A stretch of 64,000 nt of DNA, from assembly GCA_964407695.1 (NCBI GenBank), contig CAYOWQ010000001.1, positions 620,001 through 684,000 of the forward strand, read 5' to 3'. The number at the start of each line of letters is the position of its first letter. Positions within the stretch are counted from its first letter, which is position 1. The stretch is from CAYOWQ01 sp964407695. Its GTDB lineage: Bacteria; Planctomycetota; Phycisphaerae; Phycisphaerales; SM1A02. Below the pieces are notes generated by a model that had not been told where the DNA came from, searched no databases, and worked only from the letters and a program-made list of their open reading frames with translations. Shown piece after piece: positions 43,596 through 52,203 of this stretch. The position numbers and the translations under genes were made by a program.

Positions 43596-44678
43596 CTACT
43601 GCGGCAGTCGGGCGCTCCCTTGTGATTTTTCTGACGAAAGGATCGTGAACTGCACCTTTCGGGTCAGCTTCGATGGCGATCCGTCCGCTCCGGGCAGCAC
43701 GTCAACCGGCGCTCCATCGATCTCTGCCCAGCCGCACAACATCGTGTCCACCCGGCCCGATGCGTTCTTCGGATTCAGTTCAAAGCTGCGTCCGCGCCAC
43801 AGCCAGATTCGCTCGGCACTGAGAGAGTTCCACTGATAGGGATTGTCCGCATTCGAGTTGTCAGAAGCCACGACATCCGTGGGAACCCAGCCTGCGCCAG
43901 GCACAAAGCACTCCACCCAGCAGCGATACCCCGGGTCATATAGCCCACCCTCCTTTTCATTCACCAGCCGATACCCATATTGGATCCTCGCGGGCAGGTT
44001 TCGGGCCCGGGCCATCGCAATGAACAGCGAATGCAGGTCTGTACAGCACCCTCCGCCGTGGTTCAGGCAATCTTCCGCCGCTCCGCGCCCGCACGTTGGC
44101 TTGGACTTGTCCTTGGAATAATGGTCGGCCGATGCCGCTACCGCCTGTTGCAGCAACATCATCTCCCGGGCCGGATCGGTCTCGTCGCCGCAGGCCGCGT
44201 CGGCGAGGCTCTGGATTTCGCTCGTGCTCTCCATCAGCGGGGCTCCACGGTCGAGGTCAGCCTCGAAAAGCTCCGGCTGCAACGCATGACGACCGGTCCC
44301 ATCCTTCAGGTCAAAATGGACTCCCCTCGTTTCGACCACGCATTCCACGCCAATGGAGATGGACGACGACGTGGGGTGTTGAATCTCGGCATAAATGACG
44401 TCGCCGCGCCCTTCGCCTTGCGGCACGATCCGCCAGCCCTTTGGGGCCTCGGTCACCCGTCGATCCAGAACCCGCTGCCACGTCGAATCCGAAGGAATGG
44501 GGACCCACAACCGAACCACACCGGCTCCAGCGGGTATGTCCGAAAGGGTCACAACCTGTTGCAACGAAACGCGCCGAGTCTCGACTATTTCCGGCGCACT
44601 GATCGATACCGCAGCGCCCATCAATGCACCGATGCTCACAACTAGCACGGCAATCCGCTTGAATCCGCAGAACAACAT
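43596..44678 (-). CDS. Exported transglutaminase-like protein with substituted catalytic His
   Basis: A 360-residue exported protein. Signal: KRIAVLVVSIGALMGAAVSI. An N-terminal beta domain (VVRLWVPIPSDSTWQRV) precedes a transglutaminase-like core: GGGCCTDLHSLFIAMARARN with the candidate nucleophilic Cys, LPARIQYGYRL, and YRCWVECFVPGAGWVPTD with the Asp. Relatives read YHCWAEF at this point; here His is replaced by Arg252 (codon 43923-43925). The protein may be inactive as a protease or transglutaminase, or use another residue. GAGAGG lies upstream of the ATG. Confidence 0.85.
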   Translation of the reverse strand: MLFCGFKRIAVLVVSIGALMGAAVSISAPEIVETRRVSLQQVVTLSDIPAGAGVVRLWVPIPSDSTWQRVLDRRVTEAPKGWRIVPQGEGRGDVIYAEIQHPTSSSISIGVECVVETRGVHFDLKDGTGRHALQPELFEADLDRGAPLMESTSEIQSLADAACGDETDPAREMMLLQQAVAASADHYSKDKSKPTCGRGAAEDCLNHGGGCCTDLHSLFIAMARARNLPARIQYGYRLVNEKEGGLYDPGYRCWVECFVPGAGWVPTDVVASDNSNADNPYQWNSLSAERIWLWRGRSFELNPKNASGRVDTMLCGWAEIDGAPVDVLPGADGSPSKLTRKVQFTILSSEKSQGSARLPQ

Positions 44679-45027
44679 GTCAACTTACCTCTCAGGGTCC
44701 TCACCCGTCGGCGCGCCGGCCGCGTCGTTACGCGTCCTGAGAAGCGCTACCGACACTTGGCCGGAGGCCAAGTTGCTGTGATTCTAGTTGGCCCGACATC
44801 GCTCGGGGAGGCGCCCCGACCCTGCTGAACAAGGGGCTGCCCTCGCCGTTCAACCGCAGAAACCGGCGATCAGTATCGCGGATCGCGCACCCCCGTGGCC
44901 CGGCGGTGACCGTCGCCTCCGGTCATGGTCAGGCACGGCGCAGCCGCACGGTTGACGAGGAGCTAAAGAACATGGACGATCTGCCGTCAACGTACGCCGT
45001 GCCGCCCCTCGTTCTTGGAATCTTGAA
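44679..45027. other. Divergent intergenic region with a small hairpin
   Basis: About 350 bases between the transglutaminase-like gene (minus) and the porin gene (plus). CTTGGCC-GGA-GGCCAAG (44756-44772) forms a 7-bp hairpin without a T-run. Promoters for both genes are expected here; no gene is recognised. Confidence 0.5.
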
Positions 45028-46371
45028 ATGATCAATCTCAATGTGCTGTGTGCAGGAAGCATCCTTTTCTTCAATGGCATGGCCCTCGCTCAGGTGCCGT
45101 CGGGTTCCAACCCGACGGAGAGCCTCGAAGACATCGTCGAGCGACTTGAGCAGGACGTCGCACGGCTGCGCGCCCAGGATTCGGACGCCGCGATCAACGA
45201 ACAGAGAGCACAGGAGATTCGCGCCATTGTTGAGGATGTCCTCGCCGATGCAGATTCAAGGGTAAATCTTGCTCTGGCCGGTGTCACCGCGGGTTACGAC
45301 AAGGGATTCGTCTTGATGTCGTCCGATGGAAACTTCCGCCTGCAGATTGGCGGCCAGTTTCAGTTCCGACTCGTGTACAACCATCAGGACAATGCCCCCG
45401 TCGACGACAACCGGTTCGGGTTTGAGAATCGACGCGTCAAGATCATTCTCGGCGGTCATGTCGTGGATCCGTCTTGGGCGTATTACATTGAGTCCGAGGC
45501 AAATCGATCCGGCGGGGATCTCAACCTCTCCGAATACGCCTGGATCCAGAAGGATCTTGGCCATGGTCTGAAGGCACGCTTCGGTAAATTCAAGCCGATG
45601 TTCGCTCGCGAGGATGGCATCAGCTCCCGAAAGCTCCAGACCGTGGAGCGTTCCCAGATCAACTCGAAATTCGGTGCTGGAGCAGCCCAGGGCGTTCTGG
45701 TGACATATGACGTCGATCGCTTCCGCCTCGGGGCATCCATGTTCAATGGTCTTCAGACCAACTCCCAGCCATGGAGTGATGAAGACACCGAATGGGCGTT
45801 CGCGGCGCGGGCCGAATATCTTGCACTTGGCAGCCGCGAGTCGATCGAAGACGACGTCGCCTTCAAGGACCTCCCCGAAGCTCTGCTCTTCGGTGCAGCC
45901 GTCGCCTGGCAGATGGACGAATTCGGCACGGGATCAAATCTTCCCGATCCCGACTTCAACAATGCCGAAACGGAGAACCTGTCTCTCACCGCCGACGCCA
46001 CCTTGAAGATGCACGGATTCTCCATCGCCGGTGCCTTCTTCTACCGCCTCCTTGACACCGATGCCCTCGGACTCTCGCTTGACCAATACGGCGTCGTGGT
46101 CCGCTCCGGCATCTTCCTCACCGACAGCATCGAACTCTACGGGATGTATGAATGGGGCGACCTCGACACCTCCGCCGACAATCTCAACATCGCCACCATC
46201 GGTATCTCGAAGTACTGGAGCCGCCACGCGCTCAAGTGGCAGAGCGATGTTGGATATGCCTTTGAGTCAGTGGACTCGTCATGGGCGGTTAACAGCGCTG
46301 GGTGGCGACCGGATTCCGCCGATGAGGATGGCCAGATCGTCATCCGATCTCAGCTCCAGATTCTGTTCTGA
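45028..46371 (+). CDS. Phosphate-selective porin O/P-type outer-membrane porin
   Basis: A 447-residue outer-membrane protein. Signal: VLCAGSILFFNGMALAQ. A short coiled coil (LEDIVERLEQDVARLRAQD) may form the periplasmic trimer stalk. The barrel matches the OprO/OprP family: GFVLMSSDGNFRLQIGGQFQ, RFGFENRRVKIILGGHVVDP, ARFGKFKPMFAREDGISSRK. The chain ends in Phe (RSQLQILF), the usual signal for barrel assembly. It forms a channel for phosphate or other anions; ion choice cannot be told from sequence. The ATG at 45028 has only a weak ribosome-binding site. Confidence 0.93.
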   Translation: MINLNVLCAGSILFFNGMALAQVPSGSNPTESLEDIVERLEQDVARLRAQDSDAAINEQRAQEIRAIVEDVLADADSRVNLALAGVTAGYDKGFVLMSSDGNFRLQIGGQFQFRLVYNHQDNAPVDDNRFGFENRRVKIILGGHVVDPSWAYYIESEANRSGGDLNLSEYAWIQKDLGHGLKARFGKFKPMFAREDGISSRKLQTVERSQINSKFGAGAAQGVLVTYDVDRFRLGASMFNGLQTNSQPWSDEDTEWAFAARAEYLALGSRESIEDDVAFKDLPEALLFGAAVAWQMDEFGTGSNLPDPDFNNAETENLSLTADATLKMHGFSIAGAFFYRLLDTDALGLSLDQYGVVVRSGIFLTDSIELYGMYEWGDLDTSADNLNIATIGISKYWSRHALKWQSDVGYAFESVDSSWAVNSAGWRPDSADEDGQIVIRSQLQILF

Positions 46372-46436
46372 TCAGGCCTTGGACCCGTGCATCCGGCGGC
46401 TCGCATCTCGGGCCGCCTTCTGCGAAACTTGGGCGA

Positions 46437-47195
46437 ATGTCCAAAGGCGCTGTCGCCATCGTCATCCCTGCTCGCTTCGCCTCCACTCGGTTTCCCGGCA
46501 AGCTTCTCGTCTCCGAGACCGGCAAGCCTCTCATCCAGCACACGTGGGAGTGCGCCCGCCTCGCCCGATGTGCCAACCGGGTCCTGATCGCCGCCGATGA
46601 CGACCGAATCCTCGACGCGGCCGCGTCCTTCGGCGCGGAATCCATCCTCACCCGTAGCGATCACCCAAACGGCTCAAGCCGACTTGCCGAAGTCGCCCAG
46701 CACCTTCACGACTCCATCATCGTCAACGTTCAGGGCGATGAGCCCGAGATCGAACCCGAACTCATTGATGCCGCCGTGGCATCCCTCATGGCCGATCCCG
46801 GTGCAGTCGTCGCCACAATCGCCTCGCCATTCGCTGCGACCGACGACCCGGCCAATCCAAATATCGTGAAGGTTGCCGTCGCGGCCAATCATCGCGCCCT
46901 CTACTTCTCTCGCTCGATCATCCCGTTTAATCGCGATGCAGCTCACGCCGTGGTCCCGTTGCGACACGTCGGCCTCTACGCCTATCGACGCGACTTCCTG
47001 ATGCAATACCCTCGTCTCAACGCCACACCGCTTGAGCAGGCGGAGTCCCTCGAGCAACTCCGAATCCTCGAGCATGGCCACGCCATCGCCGTCGCTGTTC
47101 GGCCCTCATCTGCCGCCGGCATCGATACCCCCGAGCAATATGCCGAATTCGTCAGGCGGATGAAGTCCACAAGGCCCGCCGCGAAGACTCCATGA
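46437..47195 (+). CDS. kdsB: 3-deoxy-manno-octulosonate cytidylyltransferase
   Basis: A 252-residue cytosolic enzyme that activates Kdo with CTP to CMP-Kdo for the lipopolysaccharide inner core. Family motifs are IPARFASTRFPGKLL, TRSDHPNGSSRLAEVA, VNVQGDEPEI, ALYFSRSIIPF, RHVGLYAYRRDFL and LEQAESLEQLRILE. Length matches E. coli KdsB (248). Together with the nearby acyltransferase and porin it shows a lipopolysaccharide-bearing outer membrane. Confidence 0.97.
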   Translation: MSKGAVAIVIPARFASTRFPGKLLVSETGKPLIQHTWECARLARCANRVLIAADDDRILDAAASFGAESILTRSDHPNGSSRLAEVAQHLHDSIIVNVQGDEPEIEPELIDAAVASLMADPGAVVATIASPFAATDDPANPNIVKVAVAANHRALYFSRSIIPFNRDAAHAVVPLRHVGLYAYRRDFLMQYPRLNATPLEQAESLEQLRILEHGHAIAVAVRPSSAAGIDTPEQYAEFVRRMKSTRPAAKTP

Positions 47196-47207
47196 CAATG
47201 CCGAACG

Positions 47208-47576
47208 TCAGTCCAGGGATTCTGACTCGATCGACGCCGCCTCACCCTTGAGCCGTTTCTCCACATAGCGCTTGAGCCAGTTCTCCCAGGTCTTCCCTGC
47301 CGCGGCATCCTTGCCGGAGAATTCGACCGCATCGATCTGGTCATAGCTGATCGTGAGCCGCTCATTCGAATCGTTTGGAATCACTCGCACACATGACGAG
47401 GCCAGGTCGACGCCTTCCTTCCGGTCGAACAGGTATCCATCGATCATCTTGCCGCCATTCCGAAGCGTGATGGTCACATCGCCCCGATAGTGAAAAGCTT
47501 CATCCAACGCCCGGCGCAGCAGGTCGGGGTCCGCCCTATCCACCTTGAATCCCTGCACGACTGTCGAATCCGTCAT
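47208..47576 (-). CDS. Small conserved-looking hypothetical protein, end of response-regulator operon
   Basis: A 122-residue protein without signal or membrane segment. Its core FHYRGDVTITLRNGGKMIDG, YLFDRKEGVDLASSC and RLTISYDQIDAVEFSG has alternating strands of an Sm-like or SH3-like small beta-barrel, followed by a basic helix (TWENWLKRYVEKRLKG). Fold is inference. It overlaps the previous gene's stop by ATGA, so it is translationally coupled to it. No function assigned. Confidence 0.72.
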   Translation of the reverse strand: MTDSTVVQGFKVDRADPDLLRRALDEAFHYRGDVTITLRNGGKMIDGYLFDRKEGVDLASSCVRVIPNDSNERLTISYDQIDAVEFSGKDAAAGKTWENWLKRYVEKRLKGEAASIESESLD

Positions 47577-47881
47577 GGTCTCAACTCCCGTCCGCTGCCC
47601 GGGTCCAATAGCTTCCATTTCATGGCTCGCGCGATCCGCATCAGCGCTGCCCACGCGATGTCTTCATCCGTCACCGTCAACAGCATCTGTCGAATCTCCT
47701 GCTCCTCGGGTTCAAGCTCGATCTCTATCCCCGGCCCATACAGAATGTCCCCGCCCGTGACCTCCGGCGCCGTGTTGAACGCCCCAAGTTGCGACACGAT
47801 GTCGTCGCGGCGGCCGATGGTCGGTAATTCACCGTTGCGGGCGTCGTCGCGGGAGAGAATGACCAGTTGCGCCAGCGGCAT
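47573..47881 (-). CDS. Small acidic hypothetical protein in response-regulator operon
   Basis: A 102-residue soluble protein with an acidic middle (IEIELEPEEQEIRQMLLTVT) and a helical C-terminus (DEDIAWAALMRIARAMKWKL). No family is recognised. It starts 6 bases after the response-regulator stop and overlaps the next gene by 4 bases, so the three form an operon and it may act with the regulator. It is not a histidine kinase or phosphotransfer domain as far as can be seen. Confidence 0.68.
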   Translation of the reverse strand: MPLAQLVILSRDDARNGELPTIGRRDDIVSQLGAFNTAPEVTGGDILYGPGIEIELEPEEQEIRQMLLTVTDEDIAWAALMRIARAMKWKLLDPGSGRELRP

Positions 47882-47887
47882 CGATCC

Positions 47888-48298
47888 TTACTTCTCCCCC
47901 GATTCGGCGTCAGCGTCAAGCGCCTCGGTCAACTCGATCGCCTTGGCAATCAACCGCGACAGCGGAACCGGTTTGTTCAGATACGCCGAAACGCCGAGCG
48001 TCTGTGCATAGACCTGGTGCCGCTTCCCTTGATTGGCCGTCACCATGATGACCGGCGGCGGGTCCTCCACCTCCTGGATCTTCTCCAGGACCAGAAACCC
48101 CGATCGCTTCGGAAGCATCATGTCCAGGACCACCAGGTCTGGGTCGACCTGCTGAAACGCGCTCACCGCGGCGTTCCCGTCCGAAGCCGTCTCCACCTCC
48201 GCCCCTTCCGCCCGCATCGCCAACGCCATGCTCGAAAGGACATCCGGATCGTCATCGACAATCAGGACGTGCACGCCGTCGAGCCGCTTGGTGTTCAT
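47888..48298 (-). CDS. Single-domain response regulator receiver
   Basis: A 136-residue CheY-like receiver: acidic pocket VLIVDDDPDV, phosphoacceptor Asp in DLVVLDMMLPKRSG, switch residues in VIMVTANQ, Lys in AYLNKPVP. No output domain follows, so it works through protein contacts. The ATG at 48298 was chosen because homology starts here. No sensor kinase lies nearby. It heads a three-gene operon with two small unknown proteins. Confidence 0.92.
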   Translation of the reverse strand: MNTKRLDGVHVLIVDDDPDVLSSMALAMRAEGAEVETASDGNAAVSAFQQVDPDLVVLDMMLPKRSGFLVLEKIQEVEDPPPVIMVTANQGKRHQVYAQTLGVSAYLNKPVPLSRLIAKAIELTEALDADAESGEK

Positions 48299-48342
48299 AC
48301 GAACCCCGAGTATACGCCGCAACCACCGTCGCCAGCCCGCCC

Positions 48343-49353
48343 TCAGTCCGCCGGCGATCCCGTCAGCTCTTCCAGCGACGCCCGCGTCATCCACGGCAAA
48401 CCCTCCAGCTTCGCCTTCAAGCGGGCTGGAAACGGCTTCAGTTCTCGCTCATGCCGAGGCCGGCTCTTCCACCGCCGGTGTACCCAAAGGTACTGCTCCG
48501 GGGCCTTACGCACCATCATTTCGATTGCCCGCGTATACCGCGCGGTAATGTAATACAGCGGATCCTCCGCCGCCTCCCACTCGTGCGGCAGAATCAGGTC
48601 CTCGAGTTCGATTTCGTACTGAAATCGTTCACCGATCCTCCGGGCAGATCCTGCCACGATCGGGACCCGGTGATGCATCGCCAGCAGCCCGATCGACTTG
48701 TAGGCCGATGCCAGCCGGCCGAAAAATGGCACAAACAACCCATCGTCGCCGGCATTCTGATCTGCGATGAATGCCAGTCGGCCGCCCGTCCGGATCAACT
48801 CATTCATCACCGGCGTGGCGCCCCACTTGGTCAGCACACGCAACCCCTTCGACTCCCGAACCGACAGGAGCCAATGGTTGATGAAGCGATTGTCGAGCGG
48901 GCGAGCCAGCGCTGTCATCGGAAAACCGATCGCCGCCAGCGTGAAGCCCAAAATCTCCCAGTTCCCGCAGTGACCCGTCACAAACAGCGCTGGTTCTCCC
49001 CGCGCCAGCAGGTCGACCACCGGCGCCACATTGTTCAATGCCACAAATCGCGGCCAACCATCCGCCGTGATCAGCCTCGGCATCGCCAGGCTCTCCACCA
49101 TGAACAGCTGAAACATGTTTCGAATCGATGCCCTGGCCACCGATTCCACCTTCGAATCGTTCCATTCAGGAAACGACTGTCGCACATGCTGAATCGCCCG
49201 CTCGCGATGCCGCTTCACCGTGGCGAAATAGACATCGCCCACGGTTCCTGCCGTGTGCATGTTCTGTTCAAGGTCGAAACAGTGCAGCAATCCGCCCAGC
49301 CCACGCAGGGCGGCATACTGAGCCAATTCAATCAGCAGCGATCGCGTTGCCAT
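48343..49353 (-). CDS. Lysophospholipid/lipid A-type acyltransferase
   Basis: A 336-residue protein of the LpxL/HtrB family. The catalytic motif is VTGHCGNWEILGF (H-x4-E). Other family segments are RLAFIADQNAGDDGLFVPFF, IVAGSARRIGERFQYEIEL and YLWVHRRWKSRP. LpxL-type enzymes add a secondary acyl chain to Kdo2-lipid A in the inner membrane, consistent with kdsB 2 kb away. The N-terminal anchor is short. It begins 36 bases after the coiled-coil membrane protein stop, so they are likely co-transcribed. Which acyl chain it transfers is unknown. Confidence 0.87.
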   Translation of the reverse strand: MATRSLLIELAQYAALRGLGGLLHCFDLEQNMHTAGTVGDVYFATVKRHRERAIQHVRQSFPEWNDSKVESVARASIRNMFQLFMVESLAMPRLITADGWPRFVALNNVAPVVDLLARGEPALFVTGHCGNWEILGFTLAAIGFPMTALARPLDNRFINHWLLSVRESKGLRVLTKWGATPVMNELIRTGGRLAFIADQNAGDDGLFVPFFGRLASAYKSIGLLAMHHRVPIVAGSARRIGERFQYEIELEDLILPHEWEAAEDPLYYITARYTRAIEMMVRKAPEQYLWVHRRWKSRPRHERELKPFPARLKAKLEGLPWMTRASLEELTGSPAD

Positions 49354-49389
49354 CCCGCTCGATCCCCGCTGCACCATCCGGCCCGCTGG

Positions 49390-50751
49390 TCAACGATTCA
49401 CATATCCGATCAGCACCTGCAGCCGCGCCCAGTTCAACACCGGGATCTGCGCCTGAGTGGCCTGCTGGAACAGCGTGTTGTAGTCCTCGAAGACCTCGCG
49501 GGCTCGAGCATACTTGTCAATGTCGGCCTGCGTCGGGTTTGGGGGAAGCGGCGTCGGCTCTCGCGGCGGCAGCCCGAGGACCAGGAAGTCCAGGTCTCCC
49601 ACCAGCGATTCGCCTTCGACGACCGTTCCGCCCCACTGAACGATTTGGCTGCGAAGGAACTCCGCCTCGCTCGCGGTCGAACGCCCGTCGCCGTCAATAT
49701 CAAAGATGCCGTGAACGAGGAACTTGAAGTGATACTCCGGGTCGTAGATCGCATTGGCGATGACGTCATTGCGAACCACCGGTCGTCCCGGCACCGCACG
49801 GGTGATCTTGCAGGTCGTCGTGGTGTCCGCAACCTTGATCACTTGCAGGCTCGCCTTCCCGCGAGGGTATTCGCCGGTCACGTCGCTGGGGCGAATGGCC
49901 GCAGCGTCGTCATACACTTCGAAGGTCATTCCCAGAACCACGCGGTCTCGCTCGCCGATGTCGATGAACACCTGGTCGTTGCTGGCCACGTCGATCACGT
50001 TGCCGTCCACCAGCTCCGCCGGATTCTTCGGCTTCATACGGATCGCTTCAACCACGCGCTGAAGCTGGTCAACGCGGGTCTTGAAAACAGTGTTCTCCTG
50101 CGTGAGGCTTTCGATCTGGTCGCGAAGCACCCGCTCCTTCTTGCGGAACTCCTCTTCAAGATCGTCCTTGGCGCGCTCAAGCGTGGCGATTGCCTCCTGA
50201 ACCTGGTCCTTGCCCGTCGACGCTGCTTCTTCCGAAGACTTCACCACGTTGTGAACGCCTTCCAGCTGGCGAGCATGAGCCTGCTCCGCTTCCGTCATCT
50301 GCGCCTTGAGTGAGGCAATCTCCTCGTCCTTTGACGCGATGGTCGCATTCAGGCTGGCTATCTCGCCCGCCTTCGTCGAAACCTCGCCCCGAAGGTTGCC
50401 CAGGTACTGCCGAACCGACATCGGGGCGTCGATCTTCAGTTGAGCCCGCGCTTCATCCGCAGTAGTCCCCGCGGTGCCCACCAGCAGATCCGACAGTGAG
50501 TTCACGTGCGCGATGGCGCCGCCGAACACGCTCTGGCCCGGACTGGTCGTATAGCGCTTGTATTCTTCGCGGCCCTGCTCTTCGCGGGTCACCGACTTCT
50601 GCAGGTCGCCTTTGGCCGCCTGCAGGCTCTCTTGCGCCTTGTTGTAGTTCGAATAGAACACAATCGTCATGACCAGCAGGAACACTGTGGTGATGATGAA
50701 GACGACGAGTGCGACGATGACGCCGGTGCCGCCTCCGCTGCGGGTGGCCAT
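49390..50751 (-). CDS. Membrane-anchored coiled-coil protein with C-terminal globular domain
   Basis: A 453-residue protein. One N-terminal membrane helix (VIVALVVFIITTVFLLVMTI) is followed by about 230 residues of coiled coil (IASKDEEIASLKAQMTEAEQ, LERAKDDLEEEFRKKERVLR). A beta-rich domain follows (NDQVFIDIGERDRVVLGMTF, EVYDDAAAIRPSDVTGEYPR), then a C-terminal part with KFLVHGIFDIDGDGRSTASE and VVEGESLVGDLDFLVLG. The last part resembles a BRCT- or toprim-like alpha/beta fold only loosely. I do not recognise a named family. It precedes the lipid A-type acyltransferase, suggesting an envelope role. Confidence 0.75.
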   Translation of the reverse strand: MATRSGGGTGVIVALVVFIITTVFLLVMTIVFYSNYNKAQESLQAAKGDLQKSVTREEQGREEYKRYTTSPGQSVFGGAIAHVNSLSDLLVGTAGTTADEARAQLKIDAPMSVRQYLGNLRGEVSTKAGEIASLNATIASKDEEIASLKAQMTEAEQAHARQLEGVHNVVKSSEEAASTGKDQVQEAIATLERAKDDLEEEFRKKERVLRDQIESLTQENTVFKTRVDQLQRVVEAIRMKPKNPAELVDGNVIDVASNDQVFIDIGERDRVVLGMTFEVYDDAAAIRPSDVTGEYPRGKASLQVIKVADTTTTCKITRAVPGRPVVRNDVIANAIYDPEYHFKFLVHGIFDIDGDGRSTASEAEFLRSQIVQWGGTVVEGESLVGDLDFLVLGLPPREPTPLPPNPTQADIDKYARAREVFEDYNTLFQQATQAQIPVLNWARLQVLIGYVNR

Positions 50752-50940
50752 GGTTGATTTCTCCGAACTGGTCCGCCGGTCGGGCGTTCTCGGCCGACGG
50801 AAAACACGCAATCCGCCCGTAACGGGCACAGAACTGCAAGTGTCGTGAAAACACCCGTTGGCGTCAAGCACCCTTCCGGCCCGCAGAAAATTCTTCTTCC
50901 CGAGGCGGACGTTCCGATGCCTCCACTCCGGCTCCGGAAC

Positions 50941-51174
50941 CTACCCGACCCCCTCGTGTCCACCTGAGTCCGCCAGCCCCTCCATTCCATCAGGCCCCCG
51001 GTCGGCATCGCCTTGTCCCGGGCGGGGATCCAGCAATCCCCGCCGTTTCAAGGCCTCTCGAATCAGGTACTCCACCTGTCCGTTGACGCTCCGCATCTCC
51101 TGCTGAGCCAGCCGTTCCAGCGCGGCAAACAACTTCGGGTCCATCCGCACAAGAAACGACTTCCGTTCAGACAT
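50941..51174 (-). CDS. Small Arc-type ribbon-helix-helix protein
   Basis: A 77-residue protein with one ribbon-helix-helix fold: the strand SFLVRMDPKLFAALER, then helices QEMRSVNGQVEYLIREALKR. The C-terminal 25 residues are Gly/Asp-rich and probably disordered. Such proteins bind DNA as dimers. It starts 7 bases after the stop of the SPFH gene, and this pairing recurs in many bacteria. It is not obviously part of a toxin-antitoxin pair. It may autoregulate the pair through the AT-rich repeats at 52098-52119. Confidence 0.82.
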   Translation of the reverse strand: MSERKSFLVRMDPKLFAALERLAQQEMRSVNGQVEYLIREALKRRGLLDPRPGQGDADRGPDGMEGLADSGGHEGVG

Positions 51175-51181
51175 CGCACCT

Positions 51182-52066
51182 CTATGAATACAGAGTCCCT
51201 GTGTTGACCACGGGCTGCGCCTGCGTCTCGCTGCACAGCACCACCAGCAGATTGCTCACCATTGCCGCTCGACGCTCCGGATCCATCTCCAGGACGTTTC
51301 TCTCCGCCAGCTCGCGAAGCGCCATGTCCACCATGCTCACCGCCCCGTGAACGATCATCTTTCTGGCCGCGATGACTGCCTCGGCCTGCTGCCGCCGCAG
51401 CATCGCCTGCGCGATCTCCGGCGCATAAGCGAGGTGCGTCAGGCGGGCTTCCTCAACCACCACACCCGCCTTTCCAAGTCGCTCCTGAAGCTCAGCCTGC
51501 AGTGCTTTCGACACTTCATCCATCCCCGATCGCAGGGTGACTTCGTTCTCCTCACCGTGGTCGTAGGCATAGGCGCTCGCCAGGTGCCGCAGCGATGATT
51601 CGCTCTGGATGTGAACGTAGTTTTCGTAGTTGTCCACATCAAACGTCGCTTGCGCTGTGTTTTTCACTCGCCAGACCACCACCGCCGCAATCTCGATCGG
51701 ATTGCCCCGCTTGTCATTCACCTTCAACTTCGCGCTTTCATGGTTTCGAAGCCGCAGCGAGATCGTCGTCCGGGTCAGCAGCGGATTCGCCCAGAAGAAG
51801 CCGCTGTCTCGCACGGTTCCCACATAATGGCCGAAGAGAATCAGCACCTTGCCCTGATTCGGCTGCAGTGTGAAGTGCCCGCGAAGCATCAACGCCCCGA
51901 GGCCCGCGGTCAGCATCGCAACAACGATCAGAACGACCCCGATCAATCCCGACTTCTGCAGTGCCAGCCCCGCCGCGAACATCACAATGGCCAGCCCGAT
52001 GATCCCCAGGTTCACGGCCAGCATCACCCATCCACTCTTTGCTGCCAAGTTCGTCTCTGCATGCAT
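51182..52066 (-). CDS. SPFH/Band 7 domain membrane protein
   Basis: A 294-residue protein. Two N-terminal membrane helices (VMLAVNLGIIGLAIVMFAAG and IGVVLIVVAMLTAGLGALML) are followed by an SPFH domain (LQPNQGKVLILFGHYVGTVR, GFFWANPLL, AAVVVWRVKNTAQATFDVDN) and a helical tail (ERLGKAGVVVEEARLTHLAY, EIAQAMLRRQQAEAVIAARK). SPFH proteins oligomerise on membranes and organise microdomains. AGGAG lies upstream of the ATG at 52066. It is paired with the downstream ribbon-helix-helix gene. Confidence 0.93.
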   Translation of the reverse strand: MHAETNLAAKSGWVMLAVNLGIIGLAIVMFAAGLALQKSGLIGVVLIVVAMLTAGLGALMLRGHFTLQPNQGKVLILFGHYVGTVRDSGFFWANPLLTRTTISLRLRNHESAKLKVNDKRGNPIEIAAVVVWRVKNTAQATFDVDNYENYVHIQSESSLRHLASAYAYDHGEENEVTLRSGMDEVSKALQAELQERLGKAGVVVEEARLTHLAYAPEIAQAMLRRQQAEAVIAARKMIVHGAVSMVDMALRELAERNVLEMDPERRAAMVSNLLVVLCSETQAQPVVNTGTLYS

Positions 52067-52097
52067 CGAAATGTTCTCCTGTTCACCTCTATATATC

Positions 52098-52119
52098 GAA
52101 ATGATATCACATTGATTTC
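52098..52119. promoter_or_regulatory. AT-rich interrupted palindrome upstream of the SPFH gene
   Basis: GAAAT and ATTTC flank TGATATCA (a perfect 8-bp palindrome, 52102-52109) and CATTG within an AT-rich stretch of about 100 bases. Its place 32 bases upstream of the SPFH start fits an operator or promoter. Binding by the downstream ribbon-helix-helix protein is a guess. Confidence 0.4.
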
Positions 52120-52203
52120 ATTTGGCCAACAGAATCATGAAATATTCTTTTTTGTTTGGTAAATGTTTTTGACAAAATCGTGAATGCATCCCAATATTAT
52201 CGA

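Noticed and set aside
48451..50313. 620-codon plus-strand frame opposite the acyltransferase and coiled-coil genes
   Set aside because: It crosses two well-supported minus-strand genes and has His/Arg/Gln-rich shadow composition with no domain.
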